NCBI RefSeq assembly: GCF_937616625.2
Contig: NC_065576.1
Span: forward strand, 27,574,628 to 27,638,627
Direction: 5' to 3'
Source of the DNA: Mercurialis annua
Lineage: Eukaryota > Streptophyta > Magnoliopsida > Malpighiales > Euphorbiaceae
DNA: 64,000 bases
The notes beneath the pieces are model-generated. The model made no database searches and had not been told where the DNA came from. It saw only the letters and a list, made by a program, of their open reading frames with translations. Shown piece after piece: positions 1 to 10,799 of this stretch. A program made the position numbers and the translations under genes. Numbering within the stretch: position 1 is the stretch's first letter; each line of letters opens with the position of its first letter.

Positions 1-2405
1 TTAAATTCCTAAAAAGGTGAAACACTAGAATTTGTTTCAGAACGTTTGTAAACGTTTGGCTTAAATTGCTAAAAAGGTGAAACGCTTGGATTTGTTTCGT
101 AATGTTTGTAAACGTTTGGCTTAAATTGCTAAAAAGGTGAAACACTTAGTTTTATTTCGTAACGTTTGTAAAGGTTTGGCTTAAATCGCTAAAAATGTGA
201 AACGTTTGGATTTGTTTCGTAACAATTTAAACGTTTGGTTTTCTTTCGTAACATTTGTAAACGTTTGACTTAAATCGCTAAAAAGGTGAAATGTTTGGAT
301 TTGTTTCATAATGTTTGTAAACGTTTGGTTTTGTTTTGTAAAATTTGTAAACATTTGGCTTAAATCGCTAAAAAGGTGAAATGTTTGGATTTGTTTCATA
401 ATGTTTGTAAACGTTGGCTTAAATTGCTAAAAAGGCAAAACTTTTGGATTTGTTTCGTAACGTTTGTAAACATTTGGCTTAAATTGCTATAAAGGTAAAA
501 CTTTGGATTTGTTTCGTAATGTTTGTAAATGTTTGGCTTAATTCGCTAAAAATGTGAAACGTTAGCATTTGTTTTGTAACGTTTGTAAACGTTTGACTTA
601 TATCGCTAAAAAGGGGAAACGTTTGGTTTTGTTTCGTAACGTTTGTAAACGTTTGGCTTACATTTTTAAAAAAGGGAAACGCTTGGATTTGTTTCGTAAC
701 GTTTGTAAACGTTTGGCAGAAATTACTAAAAAGGTGAAACATTTTAATTTGTTTCGTAACGTTTGTACTGTTTCGGAACGTTTGTAAACCTTTGGCTTTA
801 ATTGCTAAAAAGGTGAAACGCCTGGATTTGTTTCATAACATTTGCAAATGTTTGGCTTAAATTGCTAAAAAGGTAAAACACTTAGTTTTATTTCGTAACG
901 TTTGCAAAGGTTTGGCTTAAATCGCTAAAAATGTGAAACGTTTGGATTTGTTTCGTAACAATTTAAACGTTTGGTTTTGTTTCGTAACTTTTGTAAGCGT
1001 TTGGCTTAAATCGCTAAAAAGGGAAAATGTTTGGATTTGTTTCGTAAGGTTTGTAAACGTTTGGCTTAAATTGCTAAAAAGGCGAAACATTTGGATTTAT
1101 TTTGTAACGTTTGTAAACATTTGGCTTAAATTCCTAAAAAGGTGAAACGTTTGAATTTGTTTCGTAATGTTTGTAAATGTTTGGCTTAAATCGCTAAAAA
1201 GGTGAAACGTTAGCATTTGTTTTGTAACGTTTGTAAACGTTTGGCTTAAATCGCTAAAAAGGTGAAACGTTTGGTTTTGTTTCGTAACGTTTGGCTTAAA
1301 TTTTTAAAAAGGTGAGACATTTGGATTTGTTTCGTAACGTTTGGCTTAAATTACTAAAAAGGTGAAACATTTGCATTTGTTTCATAACCTTTGTAAATGT
1401 TTGGCTTAAATCGCTAAAAAGGGGAAACGTTTGGATTTATTTTGTACCGTTTGTAAACGTTTAGCTTAAATTTCTAAAAAGGTGAAACGCTTGGATTTGT
1501 TTCCTTACGTTTGTAAACGTTTGGCTTAAATTGCTAAAAAGGTGAAACGCTTGGATTTATTTCGTAACGTTTGTAAACATTTGGCTTAAATTGCTAAAAA
1601 GGTGAAACGATTGAATTTGTTTCGTAATGTTTGTAAATGTTTGGCTTAAATCGCTAAAAAGGTGAAACATTTGGATTTGTTTTGTAACGTTTGTAAACAT
1701 TTGGCTTAAATTGCTAAAAAGGTGAAACGATTGAATTTGTTTCGTAATGTTTGTAAATGTTTGGCTTAAATCGCTAAAAAGGTGAAACGTTAGCATTTGT
1801 TTCGTAACGCTTATTAACGTTTGGCTTAAATCGCTAAAAAGGTGAAACGTTTGGTTTTGTTTCGTAACGTTTGTAAACGTTTGGCATAAATTGTTAAAAA
1901 AGATGAAACATAGTGATTTGTTTCGTAACGTTTGGCTTAAATATCTAAAAAGGTGAAACATTTGGATTTGTTTCATAACCTTTGTAAATATTTGGCTTAA
2001 ATCGCTAAAAAGGGGAAACGTTTGGATTTGTTTTGTACTGTTTGTAAACGTTTGGCTTAAATTTCTAAAAAGGTGAAACGCTTGGATTTGTTTCCTTGCG
2101 TTTGTAAACGTTTGGCTTAAATTGCTAAAAAGGTGAAACGCTTGGATTTATTTCGTAACGTCTATAAATCTTTGGCTTAAATTGCCAAAAAGGTGGAACG
2201 CTTGGATTCGTTTCGTAACGTTTGTAAACCTTTGGTTTTGTTTTGTAACGTTTGGATTTGTTTCATAAAGTTTGTAAACGTTTCGCTTAAATCGCAAAAA
2301 GGTGAAACGTTTGGATTTGTTTCGTAACGTTTGTAAACGTTTGGCTTAAATTGCTAAAAAGGTGAAACGGTTGGATTTGTTTAGTAAAGTTTGTAAACGT
2401 TTTGC
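1..2405 (+). repeat. HOR A, copy 1 (about 40 monomers)
   Basis: This stretch repeats almost unchanged at an offset of 2405 bp. Distinctive variants recur in order: TTTCAGAACG near 36, a TTTTATTTCG monomer near 150, the AACAATTTAAACG seam at 221 and 957, GAAACTTTGGATT near 500 and TACTGTTTCGGAACG near 766. By eye copies 1 and 2 differ at about 10-15 positions. The window edge cuts the left side, so the true phase and copy number are unknown. Confidence 0.93.
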
Positions 2406-4811
2406 TTAAATTCCTAAAAAGGTGAAACACTAGAATTTGTTTCAGAACGTTTGTAAACGTTTGGCTTAAATTGCTAAAAAGGTGAAACGCTTGGATTTGT
2501 TTCGTAATATTTGTAAACGTTTGGCTTAAATTGCTAAAAAGGTGAAACACTTAGTTTTATTTCGTAACGTTTGTAAAGGTTTGGCTTAAATCGCTAAAAA
2601 TGTGAAACGTTTGGATTTGTTTCGTAACAATTTAAACGTTTGGTTTTCTTTCGTAACATTTGTAAACGTTTGACTTAAATCGCTAAAAAGGTGAAATGTT
2701 TGGATTTGTTTCATAATGTTTGTAAACGTTTGGTTTTGTTTTGTAAAATTTGTAAACATTTGGCTTAAATCGCTAAAAAGGTGAAATGTTTGGATTTGTT
2801 TCATAATGTTTGTAAACGTTGGCTTAAATTGCTAAAAAGGCAAAACTTTTGGATTTGTTTCGTAACGTTTGTAAACATTTGGCTTAAATCGCTAAAAAGG
2901 TGAAACTTTGGATTTGTTTCGTAATGTTTGTAAATGTTTGGCTTAATTCGCTAAAAATGTGAAACGTTAGCATTTGTTTTGTAACGTTTGTAAACGTTTG
3001 ACTTATATCGCTAAAAAGGGGAAACGTTTGGTTTTGTTTCGTAACGTTTGTAAACGTTTGGCTTACATTTTTAAAAAAGGGAAACGCTTGGATTTGTTTC
3101 GTAACGTTTGTAAACGTTTGGCAGAAATTACTAAAAAGGTGAAACATTTTAATTTGTTTCGTAACGTTTGTACTGTTTCGGAACGTTTGTAAACCTTTGG
3201 CTTTAATTGCTAAAAAGGTGAAACGCCTGGATTTGTTTCATAACATTTGCAAATGTTTGGCTTAAATTGCTAAAAAGGTAAAACACTTAGTTTTATTTCG
3301 TAACGTTTGCAAAGGTTTGGCTTAAATCGCTAAAAATGTGAAACGTTTGGATTTGTTTCGTAACAATTTAAACGTTTGGTTTTGTTTCGTAACTTTTGTA
3401 AGCGTTTGGCTTAAATCGCTAAAAAGGGAAAATGTTTGGATTTGTTTCGTAAGGTTTGTAAACGTTTGGCTTAAATTGCTAAAAAGGCGAAACATTTGGA
3501 TTTATTTTGTAACGTTTGTAAACATTTGGCTTAAATTCCTAAAAAGGTGAAACGTTTGAATTTGTTTCGTAATGTTTGTAAATGTTTGGCTTAAATCGCT
3601 AAAAAGGTGAAACGTTAGCATTTGTTTTGTAACGTTTGTAAACGTTTGGCTTAAATCGCTAAAAAGGTGAAACGTTTGGTTTTGTTTCGTAACGTTTGGC
3701 TTAAATTTTTAAAAAGGTGAGACATTTGGATTTGTTTCGTAACGTTTGGCTTAAATTACTAAAAAGGTGAAACATTTGCATTTGTTTCATAACCTTTGTA
3801 AATGTTTGGCTTAAATCGCTAAAAAGGGGAAACGTTTGGATTTATTTTGTACCGTTTGTAAACGTTTAGCTTAAATTTCTAAAAAGGTGAAACGCTTGGA
3901 TTTGTTTCCTAACGTTTGTAAACGTTTGGCTTAAATTGCTAAAAAGGTGAAACGCTTGGATTTATTTCGTAACGTTTGTAAACATTTGGCTTAAATTGCT
4001 AAAAAGGTGAAACGATTGAATTTGTTTCGTAATGTTTGTAAATGTTTGGCTTAAATCGCTAAAAAGGTGAAACATTTGGATTTGTTTTGTAACGTTTGTA
4101 AACATTTGGCTTAAATTGCTAAAAAGGTGAAACGATTGAATTTGTTTCGTAATGTTTGTAAATGTTTGGCTTAAATCGCTAAAAAGGTGAAACGTTAGCA
4201 TTTGTTTTGTAACATTTGTAAACGTTTGGCTTAAATCTCTAAAAAGGTGAAACGTTTGGTTTTGTTTCGTAACGTTTGTAAACGTTTGGCATAAATTGTT
4301 AAAAAAGATGAAACATAGTGATTTGTTTCGTAACGTTTGGCTTAAATATCTAAAAAGGTGAAACATTTGGATTTGTTTCATAACCTTTGTAAATATTTGG
4401 CTTAAATCGCTAAAAAGGGGAAACGTTTGGATTTGTTTTGTACTGTTTGTAAACGTTTGGCTTAAATTTCTAAAAAGGTGAAACGCTTGGATTTGTTTCC
4501 TTGCGTTTGTAAACGTTTGGCTTAAATTGCTAAAAAGGTGAAACGCTTGGATTTATTTCGTAACGTCTATAAATCTTTGGCTTAAATTGCCAAAAAGGTG
4601 GAACGCTTGGATTCGTTTCGTAACGTTTGTAAACCTTTGGTTTTGTTTTGTAACGTTTGGATTTGTTTCATAAAGTTTGTAAACGTTTGGCTTAAATCGC
4701 TAAAAAGGTGAAACGTTTGGATTTGTTTCGTAACGTTTGTAAACGTTTGGCTTAAATTGCTAAAAAGGTGAAACGGTTGGATTTGTTTAGTAAAGTTTGT
4801 AAACGTTTTGC
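2406..4811 (+). repeat. HOR A, copy 2
   Basis: Full-length copy of the same 2.4-kb unit, matching copy 1 at an offset of 2405. The few differences include the monomers near 2509, near 2890 and near 4210-4240. It is the only copy bounded by other copies on both sides inside the window. Confidence 0.93.
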
Positions 4812-6566
4812 TTAAATTGCTAAAAAGGTGAAACACTAGAATTTGTTTCAGAACGTTTGTAAACGTTTGGCTTAAATTGCTAAAAAGGTGAAACGCTTGG
4901 ATTTGTTTCGTAATATTTGTAAACGTTTGGCTTAAATTGCTAAAAAGGTGAAACACTTAGTTTTATTTCGTAACGTTTGTAAAGGTTTGGCTTAAATCGC
5001 TAAAAATGTGAAACGTTTGGATTTGTTTCGTAACAATTTAAACGTTTGGTTTTCTTTCGTAACATTTGTAAACGTTTGACTTAAATCGCTAAAAAGGTGA
5101 AATGTTTGGATTTGTTTCATAATGTTTGTAAACGTTTGGTTTTGTTTTGTAAAATTTGTAAACATTTGGCTTAAATCGCTAAAAAGGTGAAATGTTTGGA
5201 TTTGTTTCATAACGTTTGTAAACGTTGGCTTAAATTGCTAAAAAGGCAAAACTTTTGGATTTGTTTCGTAATGTTTATAAACATTTGGCTTAAATCGCTA
5301 AAAAGGTGAAACTTTGGATTTGTTTCGTAATGTTTGTAAATGTTTGGCATCAATCGCTAAAAATGTGAAACGTTAGCATTTGTTTTGTAACGTTTGTAAA
5401 CGTTTGACTTATATCGCTAAAAAGGGGAAACGTTTGGTTTTGTTTCGTAACGTTTGTAAACGTTTGGCTTACATTTTTAAAAAAGGGAAACGCTTGGATT
5501 TGTTTCGTAACGTTTGTAAACGTTTGGCAGAAATTACTAAAAAGGTGAAACATTTTAATTTGTTTCGTAACGTTTGTACTGTTTCGGAACGTTTGTAAAC
5601 CTTTGGCTTTAATTGCTAAAAAGGTGAAACGCCTGGATTTGTTTCATAACATTTGCAAATGTTTGGCTTAAATTGCTAAAAAGGTAAAACACTTAGTTTT
5701 ATTTCGTAACGTTTGCAAAGGTTTGGCTTAAATCGCTAAAAATGTGAAACGTTTGGATTTGTTTCGTAACAATTTAAACGTTTGGTTTTGTTTCGTAACT
5801 TTTGTAAGCGTTTGGCTTAAATCGCTAAAAAGGGGAAATGTTTGGATTTGTTTCGTAACGTTTGTAAACGTTTGGCTTAAATTGCTAAAAAGGCGAAACA
5901 TTTGGATTTATTTTGTAACGTTTGTAAACATTTGGCTTAAATTCCTAAAAAGGTGAAACGTTTGAATTTGTTTCGTAATGTTTGTAAATGTTTGGCTTAA
6001 ATCGCTAAAAAGGTGAAACGTTAGCATTTGTTTTGTAACGTTTGTAAACGTTTGGCTTAAATCGCTAAAAAGGTGAAACGTTTGGTTTTGTTTCGTAACG
6101 TTTGGCTTAAATTTTTAAAAAGGTGAGACATTTGGATTTGTTTCGTAACGTTTGGCTTAAATTACTAAAAAGGTGAAACATTTGCATTTGTTTCATAACC
6201 TTTGTAAATGTTTGGCTTAAATCGCTAAAAAGGGGAAACGCTTGGATTTATTTTGTACCGTTTGTAAACGTTTAGCTTAAATTTCTAAAAAGGTGAAACG
6301 CTTGGATTTGTTTCCTTACGTTTGTAAACGTTTGGCTTAAATTGCTAAAAAGGTGAAACGCTTGGATTTATTTCGTAACGTTTATAAACGTTTGGCTTAA
6401 ATTTCCAAAAAGGTGTATCATTTGGATTCGTTTCGTAATGTTTGTAAACCTTTGGTTTTGTTTTGTAACGTTTGGATTTGTTTCGTAACGTTTGTAAACG
6501 TTTCGCTTAAATCGCTAAAAAGGTGAAAGGTTTGGATTTGTTTCGTAACGTTTGTAAACGTTTGGC
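4812..6566 (+). repeat. HOR A, copy 3, with internal deletions
   Basis: It follows copy 2 at an offset of 2406 until about 6380. It then jumps over about 590 bp (ten monomers): the two CTTGGATTTATTTCGTAACG monomers that flank that stretch in copy 2 (near 3956 and 4546) are fused into one near 6361. A further monomer is missing shortly after. Both losses keep the monomer register, as expected for unequal recombination between like monomers. Confidence 0.85.
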
Positions 6567-6830
6567 TTAAATTGCTAAAAAGGTGAAACGCTTGAATTTG
6601 TTTCGGAACGTTTGTAAACGTTTGTCTTAAATTGCTAAAAAGGTGAAACGCTTGGATTTGTTTCGTAACATTTGTAAACGTTTGGCTTCAATTGCTAAAA
6701 AGGTTAAACACTTAGTTTTATTTCGTAACGTTTGTAAAGGTTTGGCTTAAATCGCTAAAATGTGAAATGTTTTGTAACAATTTAAGCGTTTGATTTTCCT
6801 TCGTAACGTTTGTAAACGTTTGGATTAAAT
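6567..6830 (+). repeat. HOR A, partial divergent copy 4
   Basis: It restarts the HOR A order (TTTCGGAACG monomer near 6600, TTTTATTTCG monomer near 6715, AACAATTTAAGCG seam at 6776) but is clearly more diverged than copies 1-3 and fades out by about 6830. It is probably the old edge of the homogenised domain. Confidence 0.6.
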
Positions 6831-9711
6831 CGCTAAAAAGAGAAAACGTTTCGATTTGTTTTGTTTGTAAACGTTTGGCATAAATCGCTAAAAAGGCTAA
6901 ACGTTTGGATATGTTTCGTAACGTTTGTAAACGTTTGGCTTAAATCGCTAAAAAGGAGAAACGTTTGGATTTGTTCAATAACATTTGTAAACGTTTGGCT
7001 TAAATCGCTAAAAAGGCGAAACGTTTGGATTTTTTTTGTAACGTGTGTAAACGTTTGGCTTTAATCACTAAAAAGGTGAAACATCTGGATTTTTTTTGTA
7101 ACGTCTGTAAACGTTTGGCTTAAATAGCTTAAAAGATGAAACATTTGGTTTTTTTTTATAACGTTTGTAAACAATTGGATTAAATCGTTAAAAAAGTGAA
7201 ACGCTTGGATTTGTTTCGTAAGTTTGTAATGTTTGGCTTAAATTGCTAAAAAGGTGAAACGCTTGGATTTGTTTCATTACGTTTGTAAACGTTTGGCTTA
7301 AATTGCTAAAAAGGTGAAACGCTTGGTTTTATTTCGTAACGTTTGTAAACTTTTGGATTTGTTTCGTAACGTTTGTAAATGTTTGGCTTCAATCGCTAAA
7401 AATATGAAACCTTTGGATTTGTTTCGTAACGTTTGTTAACGTTTGGCATAAATCGCTAAAAACATGAAACGTTTGGATTTGTTTCGTAACATTTTAAACA
7501 TTTGGCAAAAATCGCTAAAATTGGAAAACGATTGGATTTGTTTCGTAACGTTTGGCTTAAATCGCTTAAAAGGTGAAACGTTTGGTTTTGTTTCGTAAAG
7601 TTTGTAAATGTTCATCTTAAATCGCTACAAAGGGGAAACGTTCGTAAACGTTTGGCTTAAATTGCTAAAAAGGTGAACCACTTGGATTTGTTTCCTAACC
7701 TTTGTAAACGTTTGGCTTAAATCGCTAAAAAGACGAAACGTCTGGATTTTTTTCGTAATGTTTGTACGTTTGGCTTAAATTGCAAAAAAAGTTAAAACGC
7801 TTGGATTTGTTTCGTATCGTTTGTAAACGTTTGGCTTAAATTGCTAAAAAGGTGAAACTCTTGGATTTGTTTCGTACCGTTTGTAAACGTTTGGCTTAAA
7901 TTCCTAAAAAGGTGAAATCCTTGGATTGGTTTCGTAACGTTTGTAAACGTTTGGCTTAAATTGCTAAAAAGGTGAAATATTTGGATTTGTTTCATAACCT
8001 TTGTAAATGTTTGGCTCAGATCGCTAAAAAGGGGAAACGTTCGGATTTGTTTCGTACCGTTTGTAAACGTTTGGCTTAAATCTCTAAAAAGGTGAAACGT
8101 TTGTATTTGTTTCATAACGTTTGTAAACGTTTAGCTTAAATTGCTAAAAAGGTGAAATTCTTGGATTTATTTCGTAATGTTTATAAACGTTTGGCTTAAA
8201 TTGCTAAAAAGGAGAAACGCTTGGATTTGTTTCGTTACGTTTGTAAACGTTTAGCTTAAATTGCTAAAAAGGTGAAACGCTTGGTTTTATTTCGTAACGT
8301 TTGTAAACTTTTGGATTTGTTTCGTAAAGTTTGTAAACGTTTGGCTTCAATCGCTAAAAATGTGAAACGTTTGGATTTGTTTTGTGATGTTTGTAAACGT
8401 TTGGCTTAAATCGCTAAAAAGGTGAAACGTTTGGATTTTTTTCGTAACGTTTTAAACGTTTGGCTTAAATCGCTAAAATGGGAAAATGTTTGGATTTGTT
8501 TCGTAACCTTTGTAAACGTTAGGCTTAAATCGCTAAAAAGGTGAAACGTTTGGTTTTGTTTCATGTTTGTAAACGTTCGGCTTAAATCACTAAAAAGGTG
8601 AAACAATTGGTTTTGTTTCGTAACGTTTGTAAACGTTCGGCTTATATCGCTAAAAAGGAGAAAAGTTTGTAAACGTTTGGCTTGAATTGCTAAAAAGGTG
8701 AAACGCTTGGATTTGTTTCGTAACGTTTGTAAACGTTTGGCTTCAATTGCTAAAAAGGTGAAACGCTTGGATTTATTTCGTAATGTTTGTAAACGTTTGG
8801 CTTAAATTGCTAAAAAGGTAAAACATTTGGATTTGTTTCATAACCTTTATAAACTTTTGGTTTAAATCTCTAAAAAGATGAAACGTTTTGATTTTTTTTG
8901 GAATGTTTGTAAACATTTGACTTAAATCGCTAAAAAGGTGAAACGCTTGGACTTGTTTCGTAACGTTTGTAAGCGTTTGGCTTAAATTGCTTAAAAGGTG
9001 AAACGCTTGGATTTGTTTCGTAACATTTGTAAACGTTTGGCTTAAATTGCTATAAAGGTGAAACATATGGATTTGTTTCCTAACCTTTGTAAACGTTTGG
9101 CTTAAATCGCTAAAAAGAGGAAATGTTTGGATTTTTTTCGTAATGTTTGTAAACGTTTGGCTTAAATTGCTAAAAAGGTGAAACGCTTGGATTTGTTTCG
9201 TAACCTCTGTAAACATTTGGCTTATATTGCTAAAAAGGTGAAATGCTTGGATTTGTTTTGTAACGTTTGTAAACGTTTGGCTTACATTGCTAAAAAGGGG
9301 AAATATTTGGATTTGTTTCGTACCGTTTGTAAACATTCGGCTAAAAGGTGAAACGTTTGGTTTTGTTTCGTAACGTTTGTAAACGTTCAGCTTATATCGC
9401 TAAAAAGGTAAAACGTTTGGGATTTCTTTCGCAACATTTGTAAACGTTTGGCTTAATTTTCTAAAAAGGTAAAACGCTTGGATTAGTTTTCTAACGTTTG
9501 TAAATGTTTGGCTTAAATTCCTAAAAAGGTGAAATGCTTGGATTTGTTTCGGAATGTTTGTAAACGTTTGGCTTAAATTGCTAAAAAGGTGAAACTCTTG
9601 TATTTGTTGTAAAAGTTTGGCTTAAATTTCTAAAAAGGTGAAACGCTTGGTTTTATTTCGTAACGTTTATAAAGGTGTGGCTAAAATCGCGAAAAATGGG
9701 AAATGTTTGGA

Positions 9712-9716
9712 TTTGT
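9712..9716. repeat. Target-site duplication, left, TTTGT
   Basis: TTTGT directly before the copia LTR, matched by TTTGT at 15657-15661. Joining ...GGATTTGT to TTCGTAACG... restores the intact satellite motif GGATTTGTTTCGTAACG. Confidence 0.93.
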
Positions 9717-10375
9717 TGTTAGTAGTATGTGCCCTAGGGCCATTTGATCATGTATATTTGTAGAACTAATCCTAATGGCAAAGATATATATGTTCTAATT
9801 GAACTAAGTGTCTCATCAATGGAGTGTTCATTTATTACGTATTGTCCTTATCACATTGTGATAGAATCTATTCTTAAGGTGTTAAGAATATGAGTTACAG
9901 ATTTTATTATACACGTGATCTAAATAACAGTTCACGATCGATGGGGTCCTACGAATAAGGGCATCGTATTATCCCGGAAAGATTGTCACCTCTGTTTATT
10001 CTCTTGATTAGTAAGGAGTTAATAATTATAGGAAGTAGTGAGTCTCATACTACTTGATGGAGATCAGGATAAACATGTGGACACTCAAGATGTTGAGTGG
10101 GTCGAACAAGTGACGCTAGATGACTTATACATGGTATTTCATCAAAGTCAATTTAATGTCATCTAGTTCATAATTGTACATATGTCCTTTGACTTGCGGT
10201 GACACTATCTTGTATATAGGTGATTAGAGTTTGATACTCCTTATCCCTAGATCTTTCATGAGCTAGGGTCGCGGGATGTGTTGGCTCTAGTTAGTTGTAT
10301 ATGGAGATAGGGGTTTAACCAAGAGAGGATTTATCACTCCGGATGAACGGAGAAAAGATTCTATGCTATCTCAAA
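9717..10375 (+). repeat. Copia 5' LTR, truncated
   Basis: It aligns with 13404-14126 of the 3' LTR, with about 11 substitutions by eye in about 660 bp (roughly 1.7%), one of them in the terminal dinucleotide of the other copy. It carries the 10-bp palindrome GCCCTAGGGC at 9731-9740. Homology stops at CTATCTCAAA. The remaining 1.5 kb present in the 3' LTR (TATA box, tandem repeats, CCAACA end) is absent here. A local AAGATTCTATGC duplication sits at the break. Confidence 0.92.
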
Positions 10376-10799
10376 GATTCTATGCCATCAATAATGTGTC
10401 TATCTCATGTTCCAATGTCAATTGCTCATTTAAAAGCTTGGGTATTGAATACCGATGCTCATTCTCACATTTGTTTATCTTTTACGGATTTAGTAAAAGT
10501 GAGAAAGAAATGAAAAATATGAAGTAATCTTAAACCTCAGGAATGACGCAAGCGTTGCGACAAGAGCTATATGATCAACTTCAATTTTCTTAAATAAACA
10601 TAAGTTGTACATAAACAAGATTTTTGTACTTATCCAATATATATAGGAATATCATGTCCGAATTTGTATGACAAATTTGGTAGTTGATTTTCTATTTACA
10701 AAGGATGTTTGTAGCATTATGTTTGATACTACAAAGTTGGGTGTGGATATGTACAAAATGGTCTTTAATAAAGATGTTTGATACAAAAGATGTTTTTAA
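10376..10799 (+). other. Copia internal remnant, PBS/gag region not recognisable
   Basis: About 420 bp between the truncated LTR and the first recognisable pol domain. I see no tRNA-iMet primer-binding sequence (TGGTATCAGAGC) and no CCHC zinc knuckle of Gag. Stops occur in all frames. It is probably what remains after a deletion that removed the LTR end, PBS and gag. Confidence 0.6.

Larger units (their letters stand above)
1..9716 (+). repeat. 60-bp satellite array, block 1
   Basis: Head-to-tail monomers of 60 bp; in the first 180 bases each 60-base stretch is one complete monomer. Each carries a TTAAAT(C/T)GCTAAAAAGG section, then GGATTTGTTTCGTAACG, then TTTGTAAACGTTTGG. All monomers in this block face the same way. 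Positions 1-6566 are organised in a higher-order repeat (separate entries). From about 6830 to 9716 the monomers are more diverged, with short deletions (for example near 6770, 8455, 9345 and 9610) and no obvious long period. The block starts before the window and is cut at 9716 by a copia insertion. No gene is seen; minus-strand open frames such as 8773-9336 are repeat artefacts. Confidence 0.97.

Noticed and set aside
1..9716. Long minus-strand open frames with a 20-residue repeat such as SQTFTNVTKQIQTFHLFSDL, and + strand ones such as VCKRLA-type repeats
   Set aside because: The 60-bp period is 20 codons, so one frame on the minus strand is free of stops by arithmetic. Frames are interrupted at random by indels, start and stop at variant monomers, lack promoters or splice signals, and recur in all three blocks.
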